From assembly GCF_001999245.1 (NCBI RefSeq), contig NZ_CP019630.1, positions 3,377,001 through 3,441,000 of the forward strand: a stretch of 64,000 nt of DNA, written 5' to 3'. Below the pieces are notes generated by a model that was not told the DNA's origin, searched no databases, and saw only the letters and a list, made by a program, of their open reading frames with translations. This DNA comes from Roseibium algicola (GTDB lineage: Bacteria; Pseudomonadota; Alphaproteobacteria; Rhizobiales; Stappiaceae). Shown here piece after piece: positions 44,422-54,523 of the stretch. The translations under genes were made by a program, and so were the position numbers. The stretch's first letter is position 1. Every line of letters begins with the position of its first letter.

Positions 44422-46407
44422 ATGGTAGGGTCGGCCAGCGCTACATCGCGCGGGGAGGACACCTTTCCGAAGATTCTCATGCGCAACGCGCAAGTCTTCG
44501 GAGACCGGACGGCGTTCCGGGAAAAGGATTTTGGGATCTGGCAAAGCTGGACCTGGTCCGAGGTGTGTGAAGAAATCCGCGCATTCTCCATCGGTTTGAA
44601 ATCTCTGGGCCTGAAGGCTGGAGACAAGATCGCCATCGTCGGTGCGAACCGTCCAAGGCTCTATTGGGCGATGGTGGCCGCCCAGGCACTCGGGGCCGTT
44701 CCGGTGCCTGTCTATTCGGACAGTGTTGCCGAGGAAATGGCCTTCGTGCTCGGCCATGCCGAAGTCACCTTCGCGGTGGTCGAGGATCAGGAGCAGGTCG
44801 ACAAGCTCCTGTCGATGGCGGACGAGGTAAAGTCGCTCACCGAGATCATCTATGATGAAGTGCGCGGCCTGCGCGACTACGATCATACCCACCTGCACGG
44901 CTATTCCTCGGTACAGGAAAAGGGACGCGAGCTGCTTGCGGCAACGCCGTCCCTGGCAGCCGAGTGGGAAGCCGGATTCCGTGACGCCAAGGGCTCAGAC
45001 ATTGCGGTGATGCTGTACACTTCAGGCACCACCGGGAGACCGAAGGGCGTGATGCTGTCCTTCGACAATCTCGTCATTTCGGCGCGCAACGGTAACAAGT
45101 TCGATCATCTGGACGAGACCGAAGAAGTGCTCGCCTACCTGCCGATGGCCTGGATCGGCGACCACGTGTTCTCCCTGGCGCAGGCTTTCACGGCGGCCTA
45201 CTGCGTCAACTGTCCGGAAAGCATGGACACGATCGACGTGGACCGGCTTGAAATCGCGCCGACCTATTTCTTCGCACCGCCGCGTGTTTTCGAGAACATG
45301 CTGACCCGCATCATGGTGCGCATGGAAGATGCGGGGAAAACCAAGCGTGCGATCTTTGACTATTTCATGGAAGTTGCCCGCAAGGTGGGCGAGAAGATCC
45401 TGAATGGCGAAACGGTCGGCCTGAAGGACCGGATGCTTTACGCCCTCGGCGAATTCTGCGTCTACGGACCTCTCAAGAACCGCATGGGTCTTACCCGCAT
45501 GAAAGTCGGCTATACGGCCGGCGAGGCCATCGGGCCAGAGATCTTCCGGTTTTTCCGCTCGCTGGGCCTCAACCTCAAGCAGCTCTACGGCCAGACCGAG
45601 GCCAGCGTCTACATAACGCTGCAGCCGGATGGCGAGATCTACGGCGATACGGTCGGCAAACCTGCTCCCGATGTTGAGCTCAAGATCGCCGACAGCGGTG
45701 AAGTGATGTATCGCTCGCCGGGTGTCTTCGTCGGCTATTTCAAGAATGACGAGGCTACCGCAAGCACCAAGACGCCGGACGGCTGGGTGCATACGGGTGA
45801 TGCCGGCATCATTGCCGAGAACGGCCACCTGAAGATCATCGATCGCGCCAAGGATGTGGGCAAGCTCAATGACGGGGCACTGTTCGCGCCGAAATACATC
45901 GAGAACAAGCTGAAGTTCTTCCCGAACATCAAGGAGGCGGTCGCCTTCGGTCACGAGAAGGACATGGTGGGGGTTTTCATCAACATCGATCTGACCGCGG
46001 TCGGCTCCTGGGCGGAACGCAACAACGTCAACTATGCCTCCTACCAGGAACTTGCCGCGCATCCAGATGTCTACGGCATGATCGAAAGCCATGTCGATCA
46101 GGTGAACCGGGACCTTGCCCGCGAACCGATGATGGCGGGTGCGCAGATCAAGCGGTTCCTGATCCTGCACAAGGAACTGGACGCGGATGATGGTGAGCTC
46201 ACGCGCACGCAGAAGGTTCGCCGGAGCTTCATCGCCGAACGCTATGGTCCACTGATCGACGCGCTTTACGACGGATCCACCTCCAAGCATGTGCGTACCG
46301 AAGTAACCTTTGAAGACGGCCGCAAGGGCGCAATCGAAGCCACCGTCGAGATCCGCGACATGTCCACCCATGACGCCGGAGCGGGCGTACAGGAGGCCGC
46401 CGAATGA
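44422..46407 (+). CDS. AMP-binding acyl-CoA synthetase (long-chain type)
   Basis: 661 residues. The ATP/AMP signature YTSGTTGRPKGVM is intact (about 197-209), as are YGQTEASVYIT and the hinge region KIIDRAKDV. It should form an acyl-adenylate and then acyl-CoA in the cytoplasm. The length and the N-terminal NAQVFGDRTAFREKDFG run fit long-chain fatty-acid-CoA ligases. It is the first gene of an operon with a Liv-type ABC importer (overlapping ATGA with the ATPase), so the transporter likely brings in the substrate. Start ATG 44422 follows AAGGGAAG. Confidence 0.92.
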   Translation: MVGSASATSRGEDTFPKILMRNAQVFGDRTAFREKDFGIWQSWTWSEVCEEIRAFSIGLKSLGLKAGDKIAIVGANRPRLYWAMVAAQALGAVPVPVYSDSVAEEMAFVLGHAEVTFAVVEDQEQVDKLLSMADEVKSLTEIIYDEVRGLRDYDHTHLHGYSSVQEKGRELLAATPSLAAEWEAGFRDAKGSDIAVMLYTSGTTGRPKGVMLSFDNLVISARNGNKFDHLDETEEVLAYLPMAWIGDHVFSLAQAFTAAYCVNCPESMDTIDVDRLEIAPTYFFAPPRVFENMLTRIMVRMEDAGKTKRAIFDYFMEVARKVGEKILNGETVGLKDRMLYALGEFCVYGPLKNRMGLTRMKVGYTAGEAIGPEIFRFFRSLGLNLKQLYGQTEASVYITLQPDGEIYGDTVGKPAPDVELKIADSGEVMYRSPGVFVGYFKNDEATASTKTPDGWVHTGDAGIIAENGHLKIIDRAKDVGKLNDGALFAPKYIENKLKFFPNIKEAVAFGHEKDMVGVFINIDLTAVGSWAERNNVNYASYQELAAHPDVYGMIESHVDQVNRDLAREPMMAGAQIKRFLILHKELDADDGELTRTQKVRRSFIAERYGPLIDALYDGSTSKHVRTEVTFEDGRKGAIEATVEIRDMSTHDAGAGVQEAAE

Positions 46408-47231
46408 ACGCGATCGTTTCCGACAAGACACTGTCGCCGAATGGTGCGCAGGAACCGGCTGAGCGCGAGGTACTGCTGCGGGTCGACAACGTGTCGCTGT
46501 CCTTCGGCGGCGTGAAGGCGATCACCGACATTTCGTTCGACATCCAGAAGGGCGAGATCCGCGCGATCATAGGTCCGAACGGGGCCGGCAAGACGTCGAT
46601 GCTCAATGTCATCAACGGATTTTATCATCCGCAGGAAGGCACGATCACCTGGCAGGGCCAAGTGCGCCGCAAGATGAAGCCTTACGAGGCAGCCAGCCAG
46701 GGGATTGCCCGGACCTTCCAGAACGTGGCGCTGTTCAAGGGCATGACCACGCTGGATAACATCATGTCCGGCAGAACCTTGAAGATGCACAAGAACTTCT
46801 TCTGGCAACTTCTGTGGCGCGGCCCGGCGGAGCGCGAGGAAATCGAACATCGGCGCAAGGTCGAGGACATCATCGATTTCCTTGAAATTCAGGCAATCCG
46901 CAAGACACCGGTCGGGCGTCTGCCCTACGGGCTGCAAAAGCGGGTCGAGCTTGGCCGCGCGCTGGCGATGGAGCCGGACCTGTTGCTGCTCGATGAGCCG
47001 ATGGCCGGTATGAACCTTGAAGAAAAAGAAGACATGAGCCGGTTCATCATCGACGTGAATCAGGAATTCGGCACGACGATCGCCCTGATCGAACATGACA
47101 TGGGCGTCGTCATGGATCTCTCCGACCGGGTGGTCGTGCTCGACTACGGCAAGAAGATCGCCGACGGGCCACCGGAGGAAGTGCAGGCCAGCCAGGCCGT
47201 TATCGACGCTTATCTCGGTGTGAGCCACTAG
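46404..47231 (+). CDS. livG: branched-chain-type ABC transporter ATP-binding protein (LivG)
   Basis: 275 residues. Walker A is GPNGAGKTS, Walker B LLLLDEPMAG, and the signature region reads LPYGLQKRVELGRALA, as expected for LivG, which departs from the LSGGQ consensus. It overlaps the acyl-CoA synthetase stop by four bases. It pairs with LivF (50785) to energise the importer. The cluster context suggests import of a carboxylic acid rather than an amino acid. Confidence 0.93.
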   Translation: MNAIVSDKTLSPNGAQEPAEREVLLRVDNVSLSFGGVKAITDISFDIQKGEIRAIIGPNGAGKTSMLNVINGFYHPQEGTITWQGQVRRKMKPYEAASQGIARTFQNVALFKGMTTLDNIMSGRTLKMHKNFFWQLLWRGPAEREEIEHRRKVEDIIDFLEIQAIRKTPVGRLPYGLQKRVELGRALAMEPDLLLLDEPMAGMNLEEKEDMSRFIIDVNQEFGTTIALIEHDMGVVMDLSDRVVVLDYGKKIADGPPEEVQASQAVIDAYLGVSH

Positions 47232-47243
47232 GAGGGACGAACC

Positions 47244-48197
47244 ATGCTCTACGACATTTTTATCGATCCCTTCGTACAGATGTACCAGATGCCGGATTTC
47301 TTCCTGCAGGTCCTGTGGGAAGGTTTCGTCGCCGGAATTCTGTATGCGCTGATCGCGCTGGGTTTCGTGCTGATCTTCAAGGCTTCCGGCGTGTTCAACT
47401 TCGCCCAGGGCATCATGGTGGTGTTCGCCGGCCTGACGCTGGTGGGCCTCAACGAAAACGGTGTGCCTGCCTATCTGGCACTGATCCTGACCATCGGCGT
47501 GATGGGGGTTCTGGCATACGGAGTGGAACGGGTGGTCATGAGACCCCTGGTCAACCAGCCGGAAATCATCCTTCTGATGGCGACCATCGGCCTGACATAT
47601 TTCCTCGTTGGCTTCGGTGAATTCGTCTTCGGCGGCGAGCCCAAGCAGATGATTACCGAGCAACTGGGACTGCCAACCGGCTCGACCGCGTTCGAATTCG
47701 GTGACCGGGGGCTCGTGATCCTGCAGCATATCGATATTGCGGCAGCCGTGATCGCGGTGGTGATGGTGACGGCGCTCGGCATCTTCTTCAACAAGACGCG
47801 GATCGGCCGAGCCTTGCGGGCCGTTGCTGATGACCACCAGGCTGCCCTTTCCGTCGGTATCTCTCTCAACCAGATCTGGGCGATCGTCTGGTTCGCAGCA
47901 GGCCTCGTGGCCCTGGCGACCGGCATCATGTGGGGGGCGCGGTCCGACGTGTCCTTCGCGCTGGAAATCGTAGCGTTCAAGGCGTTGCCGGTGCTGATCC
48001 TCGGCGGCTTCACGTCGATCCCGGGTGCCATTGTCGGCGGCCTGATCATCGGCTTCGGCGAGAAGATCGGCGAACTGTACTGGGGTGGTCTTGTGGGGGG
48101 CGGGATTGAATCCTGGCTCGCCTATATCATCGCCCTGATCTTCCTTCTGTTCCGGCCACAAGGCCTCTTCGGCGAACGTATCATCGAGCGGATCTAG
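47244..48197 (+). CDS. livH: branched-chain-type ABC transporter permease (LivH)
   Basis: 317 residues with eight to nine membrane helices. Family landmarks are ALGFVLIFKASGVFNFAQG (the conserved FNFAQG) and the C-terminal GAIVGGLIIGFGEKIGE run. It should form the heterodimeric membrane pore with LivM. Spaced 12 bases from livG, start ATG 47244 with GGAGGG before it. Confidence 0.92.
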   Translation: MLYDIFIDPFVQMYQMPDFFLQVLWEGFVAGILYALIALGFVLIFKASGVFNFAQGIMVVFAGLTLVGLNENGVPAYLALILTIGVMGVLAYGVERVVMRPLVNQPEIILLMATIGLTYFLVGFGEFVFGGEPKQMITEQLGLPTGSTAFEFGDRGLVILQHIDIAAAVIAVVMVTALGIFFNKTRIGRALRAVADDHQAALSVGISLNQIWAIVWFAAGLVALATGIMWGARSDVSFALEIVAFKALPVLILGGFTSIPGAIVGGLIIGFGEKIGELYWGGLVGGGIESWLAYIIALIFLLFRPQGLFGERIIERI

Positions 48198-48210
48198 GGA
48201 TATCTGACCC

Positions 48211-49287
48211 ATGTTTTATCGCGAAGCTGGCCAATTCAAGACGAGCTACAAGGCGGATCAGGCGCTGTTCCCGATTCTCCAGGACCGCGTCGGCCTGGCC
48301 GTCATACTCATCACGGCGTTTGCAGTCATTCCGGCCCTTGCAAACGACTTCTTCCTGACCTCCATCATGATCCCGTTCCTGGTATTTTCGCTGGCGGCGA
48401 TCGGGCTGAACATCCTGACCGGGTTCTGCGGACAGTTGTCCCTGGGAACCGGTGCGTTCATGGGGGTCGGCGCCTATGCCGCCTACAAGCTGACGTCGAT
48501 CTTTCCCGATGCCAATGTCATCGTGATGGTTCTGGTGTCCGGCGTGTTCTCGGCTGCCATCGGCGCGGTCTTCGGACTGCCGAGCCTGCGCATCAAGGGG
48601 CTTTACCTGGCGGTGACGACGCTCGCCGCGCAGTTCTTCCTGGAATGGTGTTTCATCCGTATTCCGTGGCTCTACAACTACAACGCCTCCGGCGCGATCG
48701 AAGTGCCGCGCCGCGAAGTTTTCGGCATTATCGCCACAGGGGCGGAAGCAACGCCGCTGGCGCGCTACTTCATCGTTCTCGGTATCACGGTGCTGATCGC
48801 CTTTTTGATGGCGAACGTCCTGCGCGGCCGGATCGGCAGATCTTGGATGATGATCCGCGACATGGACATTGCGGCTGAACTCATAGGCGTTCGCCCGCTG
48901 CAGACCAAGCTGATGGCCTTTGCCGTGTCGTCCTACATCTGCGGCGTGGCCGGTGCGATGATGGTGTTCTTCTGGCTGAATGCCGCCGAGCCGTCGTCCT
49001 ACTCCATCCGGTTGTCCTTCCAGGTGCTGTTCATGGTGATCCTGGGCGGCCTGGGCAGCCTCGGCGGAGCCTTCATGGGAGCCGCTTTCATCTGGATCCT
49101 GCCTGTTGTTCTGAAATTCGTACCCGGCCTCCTCGGCATCGACCTGGCCGCGGAGACCGTGGAGCACGCGACCTTCATGATCGTTGGCGCTCTCATCATT
49201 TTCTTCCTGATCGTCGAACCGCACGGCTTTGCGCGGCTCTGGCAGATCGCGAAGCAGAAGCTCAGGGTCTGGCCGTTCCCTTACTAG
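48211..49287 (+). CDS. livM: branched-chain-type ABC transporter permease (LivM)
   Basis: 358 residues with about ten helices. The LivM signature is GLNILTGFCGQLSLGTGAFMGVGAYA and VLGGLGSLGGAFMGAAFI. Partner of LivH in the same operon, 13 bases downstream. Confidence 0.92.
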   Translation: MFYREAGQFKTSYKADQALFPILQDRVGLAVILITAFAVIPALANDFFLTSIMIPFLVFSLAAIGLNILTGFCGQLSLGTGAFMGVGAYAAYKLTSIFPDANVIVMVLVSGVFSAAIGAVFGLPSLRIKGLYLAVTTLAAQFFLEWCFIRIPWLYNYNASGAIEVPRREVFGIIATGAEATPLARYFIVLGITVLIAFLMANVLRGRIGRSWMMIRDMDIAAELIGVRPLQTKLMAFAVSSYICGVAGAMMVFFWLNAAEPSSYSIRLSFQVLFMVILGGLGSLGGAFMGAAFIWILPVVLKFVPGLLGIDLAAETVEHATFMIVGALIIFFLIVEPHGFARLWQIAKQKLRVWPFPY

Positions 49288-49391
49288 GGGCTGCCAGCCT
49301 TTTCGCCCGCCATCCGGACATGGACCGATCCGGTGAGGAATGGCGCAACCGGTCCGGCGGTATTCATTTCGATGCCGCGTGGGAGGAGAAT

Positions 49392-50723
49392 ATGAAAAGC
49401 ATTAAGCAATTTGCGCTGGGAACCGCTGTTGCGCTCGGGGTCGGTCTCTCCGGCGCCATGACGACCGCGGTCCAGGCACAAGATACCAACTATGTGCCGC
49501 TCCTGACTTACCGGACAGGGCCTTACGCCGGCTCCGGCATCCATATCGCCAACGGCATGCATGACTACCTGCAGATGCTGAACGAGCGCGATGGTGGCAT
49601 CGGCGGCGTTAAGCTGGCGCTGGAAGAGTGTGAAACCGGCTACAACGCCCAGAAAGGCGTCGAGTGCTACGAAGCCACCAAGGGCAAGGGCGCGCTGGTC
49701 TACAACCCGTATTCCACCGGTATCACGCTTCAGCTGATCCCCAAGGCCGGTGTCGACAAGATCCCGGTTCTTTCGATGGGCTACGGCCTGTCGGCTGCCG
49801 CTGTCGGTTCCACGTTCCCGTGGATCTTCAACGTGCCGGACACCTATTGGGACGGCGCTTCCGTGGTCATCAAGTACATCGGTGAGCAGGAAGGCGGTCT
49901 TGAGAACCTCAAGGGCAAGAAGATCGGTTACATCTTCCTTGACGCCGGTTACGGCCGCGAGCCCCTGCCGCTTTTGGAGCAGCTGGCCGAAAAATACGGC
50001 TTCGAACTGCTGCAGTACCCGGTTCCGGGTGCGGAAATGCAGAACCAGTCTTCACAGTGGCTCAACGTACGCCGCGACCGTCCGGACTACATGATCATGT
50101 GGGGCTGGGGTGCGATGAACCCGACCGCCGTCAAGGAAGCCGTCAAGATCCGCTTCCCGATGGACAAGTTCATCGGTGTGTGGTGGTCCGCAGGTGACGA
50201 CGATGCTGCCGCCGGTGGTGAAGGTGCCAAGGGCTACAAGGCACTGAACTTCTCCGGTGTCGGCGCCGACTTCCCAGCTCTCGATGACATCAAGAAACAC
50301 GTCATCGATACAGGCAAGTCCTCCACCGATGCGGAGACGATCGGCAGCACGCTCTATAACCGTGGCGTCCTGAACTCGGTCATCATCGCGGAAGGCATTC
50401 GCAGCGCCCAGCAACTGACCGGCAAGACTGTCATCACGGGCGAAGACATGCGTCTTGGTCTCGAGGCTCTCAACCTGGACGAGGCTCGTCTGGCTGAGCT
50501 CGGTCTGAAGGGCTTTGCCCATCCGATGAAAGTGACCTGCGATGACCACGCCGGCAGCCATCCGGTGTTCATCCAGGAGTGGGACGGCAAGAAGTGGCGT
50601 CAGGTTTCTGACTGGATCGAGCCGATGACCGATGTGGTCCGTCCGCTGCTGGAAGCAGCCGCTGCGGAATACGCAGAAAAGAATGCGCCGTGGCCGGCGC
50701 GCACCGAACCCTGCCCGAACTGA
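49392..50723 (+). CDS. ABC transporter substrate-binding protein (LivK-like)
   Basis: 443 residues from ATG 49392, with GGGAGGAG upstream; a signal peptide ends VQA. The mature domain is a type I periplasmic binding protein (Peripla_BP_6), with LLTYRTGPYAGSGIHIANG and a Tyr-rich binding cleft. Members of this subgroup in operons with acyl-CoA ligases bind aromatic or acyl acids rather than leucine (family knowledge, substrate not shown). Confidence 0.9.
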   Translation: MKSIKQFALGTAVALGVGLSGAMTTAVQAQDTNYVPLLTYRTGPYAGSGIHIANGMHDYLQMLNERDGGIGGVKLALEECETGYNAQKGVECYEATKGKGALVYNPYSTGITLQLIPKAGVDKIPVLSMGYGLSAAAVGSTFPWIFNVPDTYWDGASVVIKYIGEQEGGLENLKGKKIGYIFLDAGYGREPLPLLEQLAEKYGFELLQYPVPGAEMQNQSSQWLNVRRDRPDYMIMWGWGAMNPTAVKEAVKIRFPMDKFIGVWWSAGDDDAAAGGEGAKGYKALNFSGVGADFPALDDIKKHVIDTGKSSTDAETIGSTLYNRGVLNSVIIAEGIRSAQQLTGKTVITGEDMRLGLEALNLDEARLAELGLKGFAHPMKVTCDDHAGSHPVFIQEWDGKKWRQVSDWIEPMTDVVRPLLEAAAAEYAEKNAPWPARTEPCPN

Positions 50724-50784
50724 TAGGCAGTCCGCTCCGCCGCGCCGCATAAACGTGCGGCGGAGCAACCAGGGAGAAGAGGGA

Positions 50785-51639
50785 ATGGCATTGCTGGATG
50801 TAGAACAGCCTGGTTCGCAGGGCGCTCGGGATGCTGCCGGGACAATCCTGTCGGTCAACAATATCGAGGTCATTTATGACCACGTGATCCTGGTGCTGAA
50901 GGGCGTGTCGCTGACGATTCCCAAAGGCGGGATCGTGGCGCTGCTCGGCGCGAATGGAGCGGGCAAGACGACCACGCTGAAAGCGATTTCGAACCTGCTT
51001 GGTGCCGAACGTGGCGAAGTGACAAAGGGCAAGATCCTTTTCGATGGCGAAGAAGTCCAGGCCCTGTCGCCAAACGATCTGGTTCGCCGGGGATGCATCC
51101 AGGTGATGGAGGGCCGGCATTGTTTCGGTCACCTGTCCATCGAGGAAAACCTGCTCACGGGCGCCTATACCCGCAAGGACGGGTACAGCGCCGTGAAGGC
51201 GGACCTGGAGATGGTCTACAATTATTTTCCGCGTCTGCGCGAGCGGCGTGGCAGTCAGGCGGGTTACACCTCCGGCGGCGAACAGCAGATGTGCGCTATC
51301 GGCCGTGCCCTGATGAGCCGGCCGAAGATGATCCTGCTGGATGAACCGAGCATGGGGCTGGCGCCTCAGCTTGTGGAGGAAATCTTCGAGATCGTCCGCC
51401 AGCTCAACCAAAAGGAAGGCGTGTCCTTCCTGCTTGCCGAACAGAACACCAACGTGGCGCTGAAATACGCGACCTACGGCTACATTCTGGAATCCGGCCG
51501 CATTGTGCTCGACGGCGACGCCAAGGCGTTGCGCGAGAACGAGGACGTCAAGGAATTCTATCTGGGCGTTGGCGGTGAGGGCCGTCGGTCGTTCCGGAAT
51601 GTCAAACATTATAAGCGAAGGAAGCGCTGGCTGGCCTGA
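50785..51639 (+). CDS. livF: branched-chain-type ABC transporter ATP-binding protein (LivF)
   Basis: 284 residues. Walker A GANGAGKTTT, signature TSGGEQQMCAIGRAL and Walker B MILLDEPSMGL are intact. ATG 50785 is preceded by AGGGAGAAGAGGGA. The C-terminal ~25 residues are basic. Sits between the binding protein and the second adenylating enzyme. Confidence 0.93.
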   Translation: MALLDVEQPGSQGARDAAGTILSVNNIEVIYDHVILVLKGVSLTIPKGGIVALLGANGAGKTTTLKAISNLLGAERGEVTKGKILFDGEEVQALSPNDLVRRGCIQVMEGRHCFGHLSIEENLLTGAYTRKDGYSAVKADLEMVYNYFPRLRERRGSQAGYTSGGEQQMCAIGRALMSRPKMILLDEPSMGLAPQLVEEIFEIVRQLNQKEGVSFLLAEQNTNVALKYATYGYILESGRIVLDGDAKALRENEDVKEFYLGVGGEGRRSFRNVKHYKRRKRWLA

Positions 51640-51679
51640 CGGGGTTTCAGACACAGGGCCGAAACAGGCGGAGACGACC

Positions 51680-52918
51680 ATGAGCGACATTCAGTTTGAC
51701 GCGCGCGAGCGGCAAGACGCCGCTCAGCGCGAACGGGATCTTTTTGCCCGATTGCCGGATCTTCTGGTCCATGCGACCGGCAAATCCTCCGGGTGGGCCG
51801 CACATCTGGACGGATGCGATATTGCTGGCGTTACCGACCGGACAGCGCTTGCGGGACTGCCGGTCCTGCGCAAGTCTGACCTTTTGGAAAAGCAGCGGGC
51901 ACAGCCGCCCTTCGGCGGATTTCTGGCAGGTGAGCTTTCCGGTGCTGCAAGGGTTTTCATGTCGCCAGGACCTATCTGGGAACCGCAGGCGCCCGGGCTC
52001 GATCCCTGGAACGGTGCGCGAAGCCTGTTCGCAGCCGGTTTCCGCAAGGGCGATGTGGTTCTCAACGCGTTTTCCTATCACCTGACACCGGGTGGCTTCA
52101 TTCTGGATCAAGGTGCCATTGCACTTGGATGCACGGTGTTTCCCGCCGGCGTTGGCAATACGGACAGTCAGGTCGAAGCGATCGAGGTGCTCAAACCGTC
52201 CGGTTTCGTCGGCACGCCGGACTATCTGAAGATCCTCCTCGATCGTGGCCGGGACCAGGGCCGGGATGTCTCCTCCATCAAGAAGGCCTTGGTCTCGGGT
52301 GGCGCGCTGTTTCCATCCCTGCGCGAGGAATACGAGGCAGGCGGAATTCGTGTCGGACAGTGCTACGCGACAGCGGACCTCGGCGTCATCGCCTATGAAA
52401 GCGAGGCAAGGGAGGGCATGGTCGTCAACGAGGACTATATCGTGGAGATCGTGCGCCCGGGCACCGGCGAGCCGGTGGCAGATGGTGAGGTCGGCGAACT
52501 GGTGGTCACCAACTTCAACAGCCTCTATCCGCTGATCCGCTTCGCGACCGGCGATCTGTCCAAGATCATTCCCGGACAGTCGCCCTGCGGACGCACCAAC
52601 ATGCGGCTTGCCGGCTGGATGGGACGGGCAGATCAGCGCACCAAGGTCAAAGGCATGTTCGTCGACCCGGCGCAGATCGCGCAGATCGTTGCCGCGCATC
52701 CCGAAATCAGCAAGGCCCGCCTTGCCGTCAGCCGCATTGGCGAGGCCGATGCCATGACACTGACCGTGGAAACCGACGCCTCCGGCAACGGCTTGCCGGA
52801 ACGGGTTGCAGAAACACTGCGTGAAGTGACCCATCTGAAGGGGGACGTCCTGACCGTTGCTCCGGGTGGTTTGCCGAATGACGGCAAGGTGATTGCGGAT
52901 GAACGGGAGTACGGTTGA
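51680..52918 (+). CDS. PaaK-like adenylate-forming enzyme with altered P-loop
   Basis: 412 residues, similar in layout to phenylacetate-CoA ligase. The central region FVGTPDYLKILLDRG and the C-terminal RADQRTKVKGMFVDP (hinge and AMP-binding) match PaaK. In place of the usual ST/SG-x-TG-x-P loop the sequence has VFMSPGPIWEPQ, so ATP binding may differ. It could activate an aromatic or similar acid, or have lost the adenylation step. It closes the operon, 40 bases after livF. No recognised terminator follows; 52919-53216 holds no gene. Confidence 0.82.
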   Translation: MSDIQFDARERQDAAQRERDLFARLPDLLVHATGKSSGWAAHLDGCDIAGVTDRTALAGLPVLRKSDLLEKQRAQPPFGGFLAGELSGAARVFMSPGPIWEPQAPGLDPWNGARSLFAAGFRKGDVVLNAFSYHLTPGGFILDQGAIALGCTVFPAGVGNTDSQVEAIEVLKPSGFVGTPDYLKILLDRGRDQGRDVSSIKKALVSGGALFPSLREEYEAGGIRVGQCYATADLGVIAYESEAREGMVVNEDYIVEIVRPGTGEPVADGEVGELVVTNFNSLYPLIRFATGDLSKIIPGQSPCGRTNMRLAGWMGRADQRTKVKGMFVDPAQIAQIVAAHPEISKARLAVSRIGEADAMTLTVETDASGNGLPERVAETLREVTHLKGDVLTVAPGGLPNDGKVIADEREYG

Positions 52919-53216
52919 GGCTCGGAGCAACGCGCAGGCATGCCTCCGGAGTTAATGCAAGTTTCAGTCTCATCCCGAGGAAGCGCGCAAGCGCTGTGTC
53001 GAAAGATGGCTGCATACTCCGGGGCAAGTTGCCCATCCGACGGGACGAAGCTGGCGGCTCTCCTCAGTTTGAGGTCTTTTGTTGTTGCACTTCCGCCTGA
53101 AATTCGGTGATCTGCCTGCTCAAATCTGCGTATGACAAATGCCGCATTGGCCTCGGCATGTGCTTGGCCTATGTATGGCGTCAGACAGACAGATCGTTTT
53201 AGGACCAATCCCGCAG

Positions 53217-54296
53217 ATGACCGTTCAACCGACCGCGCCGATCGCAGCCGACCAGGAAGCCGCATTCAGAAAACTCGACCTGCCGAAGGACCATCCTTCG
53301 GTCAAGAGCGGCAAGGTGGGCGTGCTTCTGGTCAATCTGGGCACACCGGACGGCACGGACTATTGGCCGATGCGCCGGTATCTGCGCGAATTCCTGTCCG
53401 ACAAGCGCGTTATCGAGTGGCCCCGGGCAATCTGGTATCCGATCCTCTATGGCATTGTTCTGATGACCCGGCCGGGAAAGTCCGGCAAGGCCTACGAGGA
53501 GATCTGGAACAAGGAAAAGGACGAGTCGCCGCTGCGCACGATCACGCGCAGCCAGTCGGACAAACTGTCCGAGATGCTGGGCGATGCGGGCGGCAAGCTG
53601 AAGATCGACTGGGCGATGCGCTATGGTCAGCCGTCGATCCCGGACAGGTTGAAGGCGCTCAAGGACGAGGGCTGCGACCGGATCCTGATCTTCCCGCTTT
53701 ATCCGCAGTATTCGGCAACCACCACGGCGACCGTCAATGACGTTGTCTGCAAGACACTATTGAAGATGCGCTGGCAACCGGCGATCCGGACCGTGCCGCC
53801 CTATCACGACGACCCGGTCTATGTGACTGCCCTCGCAAAATCAGTTGAGCGGCATCTGGAAAGCCTCGATTTCAAGCCGGACGTGGTGCTGACATCCTAC
53901 CATGGCATTCCGCAGTCCTATTTCAAACGCGGCGACCCCTATCATTGCCACTGCATGAAGACGACCCGTCTCATGCGCGAGGTCCTGGGCTGGGACGCCG
54001 AGAAACTGCGGGTGACCTTCCAGTCCCGGTTCGGTCCGGAAGAATGGTTGCAGCCCTACACGGACAAGACCGTCGAACAGCTGGCCAAGGACGGCGTGAA
54101 AAACGTTGCTGTGATGAACCCGGGTTTCGTTGCAGACTGTCTCGAGACGCTTGAGGAAATTGCCGGCGAGGCCGGGGAGATCTTCGAAGAGAGCGGCGGC
54201 GAGAATTTCAGCCATATTCCCTGTCTGAACGACAGCGATCTTGGCATGGATGTGCTGTCCCATATCGTGCGGCGGGAACTTGGCGGCTGGATCTGA
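53217..54296 (+). CDS. hemH: ferrochelatase
   Basis: 359 residues from ATG 53217; ATG at 53175 would add 14 residues. The reaction inserts Fe2+ into protoporphyrin IX, the last step of haem synthesis. Signatures are VLLVNLGTPDGTDYWPMRRYL near the N-terminus, LTSYHGIPQSYFKRGDPYHCHCMKTT with the catalytic His, and the long FQSRFGPEEWLQPYTDKT segment. Monocistronic in appearance, soluble or peripheral at the inner membrane. Confidence 0.96.
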   Translation: MTVQPTAPIAADQEAAFRKLDLPKDHPSVKSGKVGVLLVNLGTPDGTDYWPMRRYLREFLSDKRVIEWPRAIWYPILYGIVLMTRPGKSGKAYEEIWNKEKDESPLRTITRSQSDKLSEMLGDAGGKLKIDWAMRYGQPSIPDRLKALKDEGCDRILIFPLYPQYSATTTATVNDVVCKTLLKMRWQPAIRTVPPYHDDPVYVTALAKSVERHLESLDFKPDVVLTSYHGIPQSYFKRGDPYHCHCMKTTRLMREVLGWDAEKLRVTFQSRFGPEEWLQPYTDKTVEQLAKDGVKNVAVMNPGFVADCLETLEEIAGEAGEIFEESGGENFSHIPCLNDSDLGMDVLSHIVRRELGGWI

Positions 54297-54523
54297 CCAC
54301 CCGCAAATCCACAGGCGTTTAACCTTGCCGGTGGAAAATACTCGTAAAATTTCGCGATACTGCCCATAAGTCACGGCACTGTTTCACGAGCGCCTTAAGT
54401 GTTTGTGCGAACAGGGCTAGCGGACGCGTGTCCGTATCGGCTCAACGCCGCGAATACGCTGGAAACGCTCTGGTATTCGGCGCATAGTGACGGTGCTATT
54501 TTAGAAAATTACGGGAGACGTAT

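Noticed and set aside
46266..48212. Minus-strand frame of 648 codons over the Liv genes
   Set aside because: Antisense to livG and livH, which have clear Walker and permease motifs. High-GC codon bias creates long antisense frames here.
52919..53216. Possible small genes in the 298-base gap before hemH
   Set aside because: The short frames here have no ribosome site, no motif and cross into hemH in the wrong frame or as an unsupported N-terminal extension.
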